64,000 nt of DNA from the NCBI GenBank assembly GCA_963802795.1, contig CAWDJV010000003.1:124001-188000 (forward strand). Direction: 5' to 3'. Origin of the DNA: JAIBJN01 sp963802795. Its GTDB lineage: Bacteria > Actinomycetota > Thermoleophilia > Gaiellales > Gaiellaceae. The notes under the pieces are model-generated. The model was given only the letters and a program-made list of their open reading frames with translations. It was not told the DNA's origin and ran no database searches. The position numbers and the translations under genes are program-made. Shown here one piece after another: positions 51,834 to 61,724 of the stretch; within the stretch, counting starts at the first letter, position 1; every line of letters starts with the position of its first letter.

Positions 51834-54800
51834 ATGACCGACCGGCTCGACGAAGCGGAGCGCCAGCTCCGTGCCGGGGACATCGACGCGGCACTGCAGC
51901 TTCTCCAAAGCGCACGGCGGGCCGCGGGTACGCAGCGAGACACCACGCGCATGCGTGAGATCGTCGAGCTCGGCCAGCGCATCGAGGGCGAGGCTGTCGG
52001 CTTGGTCAAGAAGCAAGCCTCGCTCTTCCTCCTTGCGGCCAGGACTGACCTGCTGTTCGCGGAGAAGCAGGACGCGCTCGTCCGAGATCGGATCGAAGCG
52101 GGGCGCGCCGCCGTCGCTGCGGGCGACGCAGGCGTCTGCTCTTTCGCCCTCGAGGACGCTCTCGGCAGAGAGCTGGGGAAGATTCCGACGCGGCGGGACC
52201 GCGCGGCGCTGGTCGAGATCGTTGCGCTCGCGAACGCGATCTCGCCGCGCGCCCGAGGAAGGGTGCTGCGCCGTCTCACGAGGGTTCTGGCCGAGGCCGA
52301 GAAGGCCCTTGGCCACCTGCAGGTGGCCAAGCCTTCAGGCCCGCCCCTGGCCAGGACGCCCACAGCTCGAGCGCCTGCGCCGGACGCGCTCGCCGCCGAC
52401 GCGGTGCTGACGGCGAAGCTCGACGCCTTCGAGCAGCACATCCGGTCGCTCGAGTCGGCGCTCGCGGAGCTTCGAGAGAGGGAGCTTCCGGCGCTTCGGG
52501 CGCTCGCCGCAGGCGGCGGGCGGGCTGCGGCGCCCGCGCCGGTCGTCTCGGTGTCGACGGACGATGTGCAACCGCCGGTCCGCGGGTGGGCTCCTGCTCC
52601 CGACGTGCAGGTCGGGCCCGAGATCCCCGCACCGAAGCCTGCAGAGCCTCTACGGCCTCAGGCGGCGCCGAAGCCGGCCGGCGCTGCCCCGCGTCGCCCG
52701 CGTCCGGCGGTTCCGCAGGTCACGCTCGCGCAGCTGCAGGAGCCGCGCGCCCTCGCCTGGGCGGGAGGAATCGTGACCCTCCTCGGAATCGTCTTCATCT
52801 CGATTCTCGCGGCAGATCGTGGCTGGGTCAGCGCCGAGCTTCGAGTCGTCCTCGGTGCGCTCGTCTCCGCGGCGATCTACGGCGCCGGCGTTTTCGCGTA
52901 CGGACGCTACGGCCGCACCTGGGCCGCTCTCGCCGCGGCTGGGGCGGGGATCGGGGGCGCGTACGCGACGCTCGCCGCCGCGGGCGCCGTCTACGACTTC
53001 ATCGGGAAGCCGGAAGCCCTCCTCGGGGCCGCGTTCGTCGCGGCGGTCGGCGTGGTCACCGCGGTCCGGTGGAACACGCAGATGACCGCCATCCTCGGCC
53101 TGGTGGGCGCGATGCTCGGCCCCACGTTGATCGAAGGCGGCGTGAGCGTGGAGGGAAGCGCCTTCGTGACGATCGTCCTCGGCGCAACCGTCGCGCTCAC
53201 GGTGTGGAAGCGCTGGCTCGAGACCATGGCGATCGGCGGCGTCGTCAGCTTTGCACTGGCTCTGGGCCTACTCGGGGAGCTGAGCCCGGGCGACGACACG
53301 GCCGCGGCGGTCGTGGCGGCCACGTACGCGCTGCTCTTCCTGGCGGCCGGAATCGGTCACGACCTCAGACCTCCTCGGCCGCTCCTCGGAGAGGAGATCG
53401 TGCCCGCCACAGTCGCGGCCTTCCTCGGGGCAGGGGCCCTGGTCCCGCTCGTTGTCGCGCTGCAGGTCGACCCCGGCTCGCCTGTCGGGGTCCCGGTGAC
53501 CCTCGCGGCCGTATGGCTCGCGGAGCTCGCGATCGCGATCGCGTACCAGCTCGTGCGCGGGGCGGCGAACCTGCAGCGCGTGGTGAGCACGCTCCTGTTC
53601 GCCGCGTCGGCGCTCTCGTTCGCGACGACGCTCCGGTTCTTCGAGGGTCGCGAGGAGGGCTACGCTCTCATCGCGAGCACCGTCGTCTACCTCGCGTGCC
53701 TCGCCCTCCTGCGGGGACGAGGTCAGCGGGACCTCTCGAGCGCGCTTTGGGCGGTGGCCCTCACCGCGACCGCGGTCGGCGTCGCCGACCTCGTCTCGGG
53801 AAACGAGCTCGCGCTTGTCTGGGCAGCGGAGGGTGCCCTGCTTTCGTGGCTCGGGCTGAGGGCGCGGGAGCCGCGGCTCCTGCTCGGCGCCCTCGGCTAT
53901 CTAGGTCTTGCCCTCGGGCAGACACTCATCCTCTCGGCGCCGCCGACCGAGCTCATCGTCGCCAACGACGACCCTGCCGAAGGAGTCCCGGCGGTTCTCG
54001 CGACGGCGGCCGGGCTTATCGTCTTCGCAGCCTGCTACTGGCGCGCCGGGCTCGACCGACTGAACGTCCGCGGAACCGTCGTGCCGCTTCCGTCGGCGTG
54101 GGTCGGATCTCTCTGCGCGGTTGCAGCTGCCTTCGCACTGACGCTCTACGCCGCGTCGCTGGCGCTCCTGGGCCTCTTCACCTGGCTCGGGGACGACGAC
54201 TTCCAGGCCGCCTTCGAGCGTGGCCATCCCGCCGTGACCTCGCTCTGGGGCGTCGTCGCCCTGGCCCTGGTGGTAGTCGGCCTCCGGCGGCGCTCGTCCG
54301 TCCTCCACGCGACCGGGCTCGCGGTCTACGGAGTGGCCGTCGCCGAGCTCGTCCTCGTGGACCTTCCGACGCTGTCCTCGACGAACGCCGCCTTCGCCGC
54401 GCTCGCCCTCGGCGTGCTCGTGCTCGCCGCCGGCTTCGAGCAGGGCCGCCTTTCTCGTGCGACCGTCGAGGGCTTCGAGGTCGACCCGCTCGCGCTCGGC
54501 TTCATCGGCAGCAGCCTCATGTTCCTGGTGCCGGCGATCGTCGTCCTCCTCGAAGGCACCACCTGGTCCGTCGACAGGCTGGGCGCCGGTCTCCTCGCGG
54601 CCGCCGCGGCCTACGGAGCCCTCGCAGCGCTCGTTTTCCGGGAGAACCGCGACTTCAGCACCGTGCTCTGGGCGCCGGCGTTCGCCCTCGGGGCCGCCGC
54701 CGTGCCCGAGCTGCTCGGCGATCCCTGGCGCGTGCTCGCGTGGTCGGCCGCCGGCGTCGCGCTTGCCTGGCTGGCGGGACGCGCTGGGGAGCCTCGGTTC

Positions 54801-55376
54801 CTGCCGGCCTCGGGAGCCTTCGTCGGCCTCGCGCTCGCGTATGCCCTCCTGCTCGAGGTTCCTCCGACGGATCTCTTCGTCGCCGAACTTCGGCCGGCGG
54901 CCGGCCTCCCGAGCCTCCTCCTGGCGACGGCCGCTGCGTACGCCTTCGCCGCATCCCTCGACAGGGTTCAACGGGCGACCGCGTTCTGGACGGCCGGAGC
55001 CGTCACCGTGTTCGCGGCCTCCGTTGCGATCGTCGGGCTGTTCCAGTGGCTCGCCGCCGACGACCCGAAGAGCGTCGACGACGCCTTCCAGCGCGGGCAG
55101 ACCGGCGTGAGCGCGCTGTGGGCCGTCGTCGGCCTCGTGCTCCTCTCGATCGGCTTGTGGAAGGACTCGCGAAACGTTCGGATCGGCGGCCTCGTGCTCT
55201 TCGGAATCGCCCTCGCCAAGCTCTTCCTCTACGACCTCTCCGCTCTGAGCGCCATGGCGCGCGCTGTCTCGTTCCTCGGGGTCGGCCTCGTCCTCCTGCT
55301 CGCCGCATTCCTCTACCAGCGCGTGAGCGGCCGGGACGACGAAGCCGAAAGCCCACCGAGACCGTCGATCCCATGA
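51834..55376 (+). CDS. DUF2339 multi-pass membrane protein
   Basis: 1180 aa. ATG 51834 is preceded by GGAGG; GTG and TTG two and one codons earlier are less likely. Residues 1-190 are helical and cytosolic (RLDEAERQLRAGDIDAALQL, LLQSARRAAGTQRDTTRMRE), then a coiled coil and Pro/Ala linker. From about 300 on there are more than 20 membrane helices, starting ALAWAGGIVTLLGIVFISIL, with repeated W-V-L-L-G patterns typical of DUF2339 (VWNTQMTAILGLVGAMLGP-like VRWNTQMTAILGLVGAMLGP). Role unknown; possibly cell-envelope transport. Overlaps the next gene by four bases. Confidence 0.88.
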   Translation: MTDRLDEAERQLRAGDIDAALQLLQSARRAAGTQRDTTRMREIVELGQRIEGEAVGLVKKQASLFLLAARTDLLFAEKQDALVRDRIEAGRAAVAAGDAGVCSFALEDALGRELGKIPTRRDRAALVEIVALANAISPRARGRVLRRLTRVLAEAEKALGHLQVAKPSGPPLARTPTARAPAPDALAADAVLTAKLDAFEQHIRSLESALAELRERELPALRALAAGGGRAAAPAPVVSVSTDDVQPPVRGWAPAPDVQVGPEIPAPKPAEPLRPQAAPKPAGAAPRRPRPAVPQVTLAQLQEPRALAWAGGIVTLLGIVFISILAADRGWVSAELRVVLGALVSAAIYGAGVFAYGRYGRTWAALAAAGAGIGGAYATLAAAGAVYDFIGKPEALLGAAFVAAVGVVTAVRWNTQMTAILGLVGAMLGPTLIEGGVSVEGSAFVTIVLGATVALTVWKRWLETMAIGGVVSFALALGLLGELSPGDDTAAAVVAATYALLFLAAGIGHDLRPPRPLLGEEIVPATVAAFLGAGALVPLVVALQVDPGSPVGVPVTLAAVWLAELAIAIAYQLVRGAANLQRVVSTLLFAASALSFATTLRFFEGREEGYALIASTVVYLACLALLRGRGQRDLSSALWAVALTATAVGVADLVSGNELALVWAAEGALLSWLGLRAREPRLLLGALGYLGLALGQTLILSAPPTELIVANDDPAEGVPAVLATAAGLIVFAACYWRAGLDRLNVRGTVVPLPSAWVGSLCAVAAAFALTLYAASLALLGLFTWLGDDDFQAAFERGHPAVTSLWGVVALALVVVGLRRRSSVLHATGLAVYGVAVAELVLVDLPTLSSTNAAFAALALGVLVLAAGFEQGRLSRATVEGFEVDPLALGFIGSSLMFLVPAIVVLLEGTTWSVDRLGAGLLAAAAAYGALAALVFRENRDFSTVLWAPAFALGAAAVPELLGDPWRVLAWSAAGVALAWLAGRAGEPRFLPASGAFVGLALAYALLLEVPPTDLFVAELRPAAGLPSLLLATAAAYAFAASLDRVQRATAFWTAGAVTVFAASVAIVGLFQWLAADDPKSVDDAFQRGQTGVSALWAVVGLVLLSIGLWKDSRNVRIGGLVLFGIALAKLFLYDLSALSAMARAVSFLGVGLVLLLAAFLYQRVSGRDDEAESPPRPSIP

Positions 55377-56122
55377 AGCCGGAACGAGCCATCGCCGCCT
55401 GCCTTTCGGCGCTCGCCGCCGGCCTCGTCGCGCTCCTCCTGTTCGGGCCGACCGAGGGCGCGGAGGCCAAAGAGGAATCTCAGGAGGCAACGGCGACCGC
55501 TCCCGAGCCCCAGACGACGGCGGAGATCGAGACCGAGCCGGTCACCACGACCGAGACCGAGCCGGTCACCACCACGGAGGCCGAGCCGGTCACCACCACG
55601 GAGGCCGAGCCGCCGCCCTTCCTGCCCGGCGACGGCACGTTCCCCGGGCCCGTCAGGCTCTTCCTGTTCTACCAGTCCGAGGTGAAGTGGAGGACGCACG
55701 AGCTCCCGAGCAAGGCGTCGGAGGTAACCATCGAGGCGAGGGCGACCTCCCTTCGGGGCCAGGCGGGCGACGTCCACGGTGTCGAGTGCACGCTCGACCG
55801 CCGGACGACGTACACGTTCTACGTCGACCTCTGGAGCGAACGGTACACGCTCGAGCGGACGAAGATCAAGACGACGGAGTACCTTCAGCGCGGCGAGGCG
55901 CCGAGCCTGCTCGCCCCCACGCGGCCAAATGTCCTGAGCCTCACGTGTGAATCACGGCGGCAGGGGACGATGCTGAGCCTCCGCGCGAACGGCGAGCCGC
56001 TCACGGCCTTCCTCGACCGCGGGAGCTCCGGCCGCTTCAGCGCCGTGAGCCTGGCCGCATGGAGCCCGGCGGGTGATCACACGGTCGTCTTCGACGGCGT
56101 CGTCGTCCAGACGAATCCCTAA
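55373..56122 (+). CDS. Secreted Thr/Glu-rich protein coupled to DUF2339
   Basis: 249 aa from ATG 55373, overlapping the DUF2339 stop (ATGA). Signal peptide MKPERAIAACLSALAAGLVALLLF, then a low-complexity stalk with three tandem 8-residue repeats of type ETEPVTTT (24-base units at 55529-55600). The globular part (about 85-249) is beta-rich: VRLFLFYQSEVKWRTHELPS, TYTFYVDLWSERYTLERTKI, GTMLSLRANGEPLTAFLDRG, AGDHTVVFDGVVVQ; one cysteine pair (VECTLD, LTCESR). A beta-sandwich outside the membrane, probably a partner of the DUF2339 protein. Confidence 0.75.
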   Translation: MKPERAIAACLSALAAGLVALLLFGPTEGAEAKEESQEATATAPEPQTTAEIETEPVTTTETEPVTTTEAEPVTTTEAEPPPFLPGDGTFPGPVRLFLFYQSEVKWRTHELPSKASEVTIEARATSLRGQAGDVHGVECTLDRRTTYTFYVDLWSERYTLERTKIKTTEYLQRGEAPSLLAPTRPNVLSLTCESRRQGTMLSLRANGEPLTAFLDRGSSGRFSAVSLAAWSPAGDHTVVFDGVVVQTNP

Positions 56123-56476
56123 GCGGTCCCGTCGCTCGTGGGCGACCCCGACCCGGAACGCAGCCGCGTCGGGCCACGCCTCGGGCGCCGGCAAGCCGGG
56201 GCGAGCCCGCCAGTTGAGAGCGGTCGAGGACCTGCTCCCGTAGGCCGCAGAGGCTCCCGGAGACCCAGAGCGCCAACAGCCCTGGTACGTGGACCGCGCG
56301 ACCGCCGACGAGCGTCGCGAGAACGGAGCCGGCGTGGCGGGTTGACCTCGTTCCCGACGCCCCACTGGAAGTTCGACGCCGAGAACCACGAGGCGAGACA
56401 GACCGAGGGCGGTACTCGCGATCGAGTCGCGCCCGCCGTCGACGCTCACGTGTGTTGTCTCGTAGGTCGACTGTGT
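56123..56476. other. Intergenic stretch at the left edge of the modification island
   Basis: 354 bases. Several short frames run through it but none has a ribosome site, signal or recognisable motif, and I support no gene. It separates the core-like DUF2339 locus from the minus-strand island and is where an island boundary or attachment site would be sought; I see no clear direct repeat. Confidence 0.5.
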
Positions 56477-56917
56477 CTATCGCCGACGGATCCCGCGAGA
56501 GCTGACGACCCCTTCGATCTCGGCTGCCGCGACTGCCGTGGTCCTCGTGTTCCCAGACGCGGATAACCGTCCAGCCTGCAGCGGCGAGCTGCGCAGTCGC
56601 GTGTCCCTATCGCGGCGCTGGTTCGCCTCGATCTTCTGTCGCCACCAAGCGGCGTTCGCCTTCGGCCAAGTGCCGTGCTCAGGACAGCCGTGCCAGTAGC
56701 AGCCGTCGCAGAAGACAGCGACCTTGCGACGCGGGAAGACGATGTCCGCTCGTCTGCGGACCGTAGGGAGGGGTGGAAAATCGACGCGGTAGCGAAGCCC
56801 ACGTCGGTGTAGCTCGCGGCGAAGAGCGACCTCGGCCGGCGTGTCGCGCTGCGGCGTGTTCTGCATCCGCCGCCTAGTCTCGGGCGCCGGCGCGACTGGA
56901 ACTCGAGGCACGGCCAC
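56477..56917 (-). pseudogene. vsr: Very short patch repair (Vsr) DNA mismatch endonuclease (frameshifted)
   Basis: Cuts 5' of T in T:G mismatches that arise by deamination of 5-methylcytosine. MQNTPQRDTPAEVALRRELH, RRGLRYRVDFPP, RRRADIVFPRRKVAVFCDGC (catalytic Asp), YWHGCPEHGTWPKANAAWWR and QKIEANQRRDRDT are in one frame; the following AAAGWTVIRVWEHED is out of frame by one base, and the last part (AAAEIEGVVSSRGIRRR) returns. Two one-base breaks; about 146 aa, the normal length. Ends the run of mcrB-mcrC, nine bases behind mcrC. Confidence 0.85.
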
Positions 56918-56926
56918 CTCTCCAGG

Positions 56927-58170
56927 CTACGCGGCCGCGGCGGACATCGCCGTCGTAGCGATCTCAAGGGCGAGAACGTGACACCGTTCGCGGAGCTGGT
57001 CGACCGGTGTCGTCACGTCGACGGTCTCGACGCGGAGCCGCGGACCGCCGCGGACTACGCGATGCAGGCTCGGGCCGCTCGGCTTCTCGGCGTAGAGGAG
57101 GAGCCCTTCGTCTAGTCCGGTCGCGGAGCAGTAGGCGAGCAGCTGGTAGAGGTCGCCGACCTCGCCCTGCTCGCGTCGCCTTGTACTTCGCGTCGCCGAC
57201 AAAAACGCAGCGGAGCCGCGCCAGAGCGAGAGGTCGGGTTCGGGTCGGACGCGGCTCGTCCTCGTCGAGGGCGACGGACTTTCCCTGTCGCCAGCGGTAG
57301 TTCGGCGGGAGAATGCCGCGGAGCTCGTCGCCGATCGCCGCCGAGACGAAGTCCTCGAACACGTCGTTCATGTCGAACAGGATCGAGCTCGTCGAAGCCG
57401 CACCCGGGTGGGAGCTCGACCGAGTGTTCGGACGAGGAGCGCGGCGAGCTCGAGCGCGGGTCGATACCGCTCGTCGAGCCGGGTGTACGTGAACGTCGGG
57501 AGTCGCCGCGGATCGGAAGCGCACATCGGTCACACTTCCGTCGAAGCCGTGAGCGCCTCCGCCGTCCTCCGTCGCAGGCGCGCGGTCGCGGAGTCGCAGA
57601 CGCTCGATCCTCCGCAAGCCGCCTTGACGAGGCGGTTGGCCTCCGTGTCTACGGTGTGGTCGTCGTAGCCGACCTCGACCGGGAGGGGGAGGCCGTAGCG
57701 CCGCCGCAGCTGCTCGGCGAAGCGAACGCGGCCGCGGACGGTCGGAAGTGCTCCTCGCGCGAGACGTAGCTCATCGGCAGGCCGCGACGCAGCGCGCCGT
57801 TGGAGTCGTCGAGGAACATCGTGACGAACGGCTCCACGATCCCCTTGCGCGCGGCGAGCGTCGTCGGTGCCGCGAAGCGGAGCCTGCGAGCGTAGCCGAG
57901 GAGGAAGAAGACGCGGTCGATCGCGAGCTTCGGTTCGATGACGACATGCAGCCGGCACGTCGTCGCCGCGCCCACGATGCTCGACGGCGTGACGACGTAC
58001 CGCCCGCGATCGGGCTGGATCGTCAGCTTCGCGGGGACGCCTGGAGCTCCGTGAGCTCCTGGGCGTCGAGCGCGAGCTCACTCGGCTTCCACTCCTGAAG
58101 CCGGATCGCTCTGCGCGATCGTCGACCTCCTCGCCAGCTTCGGGCTGTGCGCGCCGGCCGCGCGGTTCAC
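56927..58170 (-). pseudogene. mcrC: McrC-like nuclease subunit of McrBC (many frame breaks)
   Basis: GTG 58170 overlaps the mcrB stop (GTGA). Fragments in family order: LTIQPDRGRYVVTPS, VIEPKLAIDRVFFLLGYARR, MSYVSREEHF, VRGRVRFAEQLRRRYGLPLP, VEVGYDDHTVDTEANRLVKA, MNDVFEDFVSAAIGDELRGI, PNYRWRQGKSVALDEDEPRP and FVGDAKYK, then GEVGDLYQLLAYCSATGLDE with GLLLYAEKP. VGDAKYK with the preceding PDL-type Asp is the PD-(D/E)xK site that cuts DNA. About 414 aa if repaired. At least five one-base breaks; I think they are sequence errors because every conserved block survives. Confidence 0.8.
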
Positions 58171-60116
58171 GCGTGCTCGATTGCGGCGAGCGTGAACTCC
58201 TCACGCGGTCGGGCTCGTCGAAGAACTGCTCCTCGATGTACGGCAGGATCGAGTGCGCCCAGATCCGCTCGAGCCACTGCCTCGGTCAAGGCCTGGCGCA
58301 TGAAGTGGCTCGGTCCGATCTGCAGGTGTCGGTCGGGCGAGCATGCGTTCGCGGCGTCGACAACATCGGCGACGTAGACCATCGTCGGGCGCGTGTCGCT
58401 GTAAGCCACCGCCGCAGCAAGCCCTCGACGGGCGGCCGGTCCGGGAAGAAGTCGACGAAGTGGAAGCGGCGGCGCAGCGCCGCGTCGAGGAGCGCGATCG
58501 ACCGGTCGGCGGTGTTCATCGTCGCCGATCAGATCAGAGGTTCTCCGGCAGCTCGAACGGCTCCGACCCGTACTGGAGCTCGATCTTCGTCGTCGCCGGT
58601 ACTCGAGCAGGTAGTAGAGCTCGCCGAAGACCTTGGCGATGTTGCCGCGGTTGATCTCGTCGATGAGCAGCACGCAGGGCTCCGCCGACTCCTCGGCGAT
58701 CTTCCGCCAGTTCGGCGCAGCGGACCCGGCCGTGAGCTCGAACGGACGTTCCCGTCGTCGCCCTCGCGCGGCCGGTAGCCCTCGACGAAGTCCTCGTAGC
58801 GTATAGACGGGATGGAACTGGACGGTCTTCCGGTGCTGGTCGTCGGGGGCGAGGAACCGGGCGAGCCGCCGAGCGACGTACGTCTTCCCCGTGCCGGGCG
58901 GGCCGTAGAAGATCATCTGCCGCTTGTCCTCCAGGAGCTCGAGGACGCGTCGCAGCCACTCCGCGTGAAGGAGCAGCTCGTCGGCCACCTCGCTCGACAG
59001 AGCCGTCCTCGGGGATCAGCTCCGTCCTCGTCCTCTCTCTGCTTCAGGAGCCACCAGAGGAAGACCATCGCGCCCCACGAGTCGTCTGCGTAGTAGGGCT
59101 CGAGGAGATCGCTGGAGGACGTCGTTGGACTCCTTCGCGAGCTGCGCCCGCGACTTGCCCCGCTCGTCCAGAGGCTCGACCGGCAGCTCGGGGAGCCGCA
59201 TCACCGCGCGCTTGCCGTTCTCGCCGCGGTAGACGAACAGCGGCACCCACCGGTCGGGGTAGACGATCGCGAGGCACTTCGTCGCCAGCGCCTCGCCGAA
59301 CCCGCGCACCTTCCACTCCGGGTTGTCGAGTACGTCGTCGAGGCGGTCGCTCTCGTCGCCGGGGCCGTAGAGGAGGTGTCGGATCGTACGAGCGAGCGGG
59401 GCGATCGCCTCCGGCCCGGCACTCAGGTAGGGGTTGATCTGCCCCTGATTGCCTGCGCCGCCGTAGGCGTTCGAGGCGATCCGGCGGAAGGCGGGGAGGT
59501 CGAACGTCTCCGGGTCCGCGATAGCGGCGTCGAGCGATTCCTGCGCGAGCACGGGCAGCAGTTCCTCCCGCGCCGCAATCTGATCCTTGTCGTGTTGCCG
59601 TCGGGTAGCCCAGCTCTCGCTTGCAGCGCTCGATCAGCGCGCGAGACGAGTCGGCGTCGCGCCCGCCGCGCCGGCTCGTCGTACCGCGACCTCTGGGATA
59701 CCACTCGCGGACCTTCGTCTCCAGCTCGCTTCCCTCCGGTAGCGATCAGCGTGGCGATCTCCCACCCTGGTCGACGTCGACGAAGATCGCCGCGGCGCCG
59801 ATGTTCGTGCCCGGTCCGGTGAGCCGAGCCACCTTCTCGGCGGCGCGCTCCAGGTGCGCGTCGTTCGACAGGAGGATCGCGACGAGGTCGGGCTGCTGGT
59901 TGACGATACCGCCCTCGCCGAGACGGTTCTCGACGACGCCGGCGTCATCGACGACCTTCGCGCGAACCTTCGTCGGCGTCGAGTCCGAGCAGCTCGGCGA
60001 GCCGGCGGTCGACCGGCCTCAGCCGGTTCGCGTTTTGAGGCGGTCCGGCGAGACGTCGCTCCCGGATGATCCGGTCGAGCTCGTCCGGAACGGCCGACGG
60101 CTGCCGACGGCCGCAT
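58167..60116 (-). pseudogene. mcrB: McrB-like AAA+ GTPase subunit with N-terminal domain (frame breaks)
   Basis: About 650 aa. AAA+ core: RQMIFYGPPGTGKTYVARRL (Walker A), CVLLIDEINRGNIAKVFGEL (Walker B with the McrB NRGN signature), NTADRSIALLDAALRRRFHF (sensor/arginine finger). N-terminal domain in fragments: LDRIIRERRL, PDLVAILLSNDAHLERAAEK, VARLTGPGTNIGAAAIFVDV, IERCKRELGYPTATR, ESLDAAIADPETFDLPAFRR, NAYGGAGNQGQINPYLSAGP and ALATKCLAIVYPDRWVPLFV. The NQGQIN...YPDRW block is a known N-terminal recognition-type domain of McrB-like proteins. It may be the part that reads the modified base. Start ATG 60116, 25 bases after the methyltransferase. Confidence 0.78.
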
Positions 60117-60140
60117 CGTAGGGTGAATCTCGGGTGCTGT

Positions 60141-61305
60141 CTAAGCGGCGGCCTGCTCGCGAATCGAGCGGAGATGCGCCTCGACCGCATCGAGAAGAGC
60201 CCATCGGGGAACCGCGAACGTCGAATCCGCCGTGCGGCGCAGGAAGCCGGCCGTCGCGCGCTCCGACAGACGGCTTCAGTCGGGAAGCGGAGGAAGCCGG
60301 CGAGGTTCTGATAGGGAGCTCGAACGGGCCACCGCGACACGGCACGCGGTAGGTTCCCGAGTCGTCGCCCCACGCTGCACGAGGCCACGGCGATCCGCTC
60401 GCGAAGGTCGTCATGGAGCGACTCGTCGTAAGGGCGCGGATCGCGGAGGCGTCGCCCGACCCACTCGGAGACAGGGACGCTCACGGCGTTGCCGACGAGC
60501 TTCCAGCGGCGCCCTCACCTCGCTTTCCCTCCTGCCGCGGGAGCCGTCCAGTCGGCGTTCGAACCCCTGCAGCCGCTCGGCGTCGCGGATGTCGGGCGTG
60601 CCGATCGATGCCGTCCGGCATCCAGATCGCCGGCGGCGAAGGGATGCCGATCGTCGAGCCGCCCTTCAGCGTCGGCACGCCATCCACCGCCCATCCGAGG
60701 CCGCGGATCCCCTCGGTCCAATAGAAGCCGCAGCGCGATCCGCGTGTCGGCGGCTCGGGCTCGCCCGTCGTCCCCGTGAAACAGGACTCGCCGGGATCGT
60801 CCGTACCGCGACGCGAGCAGGATCACACGCTGCCGACGCTGCGGAAGCCCGAAGCCCGCGCGTCGACCACTCGGTACGCCCAGCGGAAGCCGAGCTCACC
60901 CAGTCGCCGGGCGAGGTACCGCATCGCATCGACCGCGGTCGAGTTGGAGCATGAAAGGGACGTTCTCGAGCAGCAGCCAGCGCGGCTCGCGCTCCGCTCG
61001 CTCAAGCAGCTCGAACACGGGCTCCACGAGCCCGGAGTTCGTCCTTCGATACCGGCCGTGCGTCCCGCCTGGCTGAGGTCCTGACACGGAAATCCGGCCG
61101 CGACGAGGTCGCAGTCGGGGAAGCGAGTCGAGCGTCCGAATATCGCGCGCAAGCGGAATCGATGGAAAGCGGAAGCGGAGAACCGCAGCGGCGGCATCAT
61201 CGATTTCGCACAGCAGCGTCCGACGAGTGCCCTGCGCGGTGAAGCCCAGCCTCGATCCCACCGATTCCGGCAAAAGAGCCCGACGACGCGGAGCGGAGAC
61301 TGCAC
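60141..61305 (-). pseudogene. C5-cytosine-specific DNA methyltransferase (frame breaks)
   Basis: About 388 aa from GTG 61305 (VQSPLRVVGLF). Motif I AGIGGIEAGLHRAGHS, motif II LLCEIDDAAAAVLRFRFPSI, motif IV CDLVAAGFPCQDLSQAGRTA with catalytic PCQ, motif VI RWLLLENVPFMLQLDRGR, motif VIII after FRWAYRVVDAR (QRVILLASRYGRSRRVLFHG), motif IX/X GNAVSVPVSEWVGRRL. The target-recognition region is between about 60480 and 60760. Several one-base breaks. Makes 5mC; target sequence unknown. Upstream of mcrB on the same strand. Confidence 0.85.
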
Positions 61306-61354
61306 CGAATCGGAAAAGCTGCGACCTGGGTCGCGGTGATCACCTGGGAAGGAC

Positions 61355-61724
61355 TCATCGCCACGATCCAGTTTCGAGAGTGCGGCGGATGGCACCGTCG
61401 GACCGGGAGTCGGCAGGGAAGCGAAGTCGCTTGACCGCTCCGCGCAACTCGTGCGCGGTGTGACGCGCGTGTAGCGCTGGTTGGAGTCGAGGTGTTGTGT
61501 CCGAGCAGCTCCTGGATCTGGCGCAGGTTCGCTCCTGCGCGCAGCAACTCGGAAGCGAACACGTGGCGGAGTGTGTGCGGCGTCTCGCCTTCCGCACCTC
61601 AGCAGACGCCGCGACAGGCCTGCTACGGAAAGAGCCCTGGTAACGGGGCCTTCCGGACCACCATACGAGCGCTTCCACGCATGGAGATCCGTTGGCCGCG
61701 GTTGGCCGTCGTCCGCGGGCGGCG
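61355..61724 (-). pseudogene. Tyrosine recombinase (integrase) C-terminal remnant
   Basis: Only the 3' part of an XerC/D-type integrase: NRGQRISMR, then TPHTLRH with VFASELLRAGANLRQIQELL and GH, then RYTRV-type end with TAHELRGAVKRLRFPADSRS. The HxxR, LLGH and Tyr of the catalytic site are there; the N-terminal SAM-like domain and first catalytic Arg are not. Joined directly to the end of the glycosylase-like gene. Reading frame breaks at least twice. A remnant of a mobile element or an internal fragment. Confidence 0.65.

Noticed and set aside
55529..55612. Short tandem repeat considered as CRISPR
   Set aside because: The 24-base repeats are contiguous without spacers and code in frame for ETEPVTTT units.
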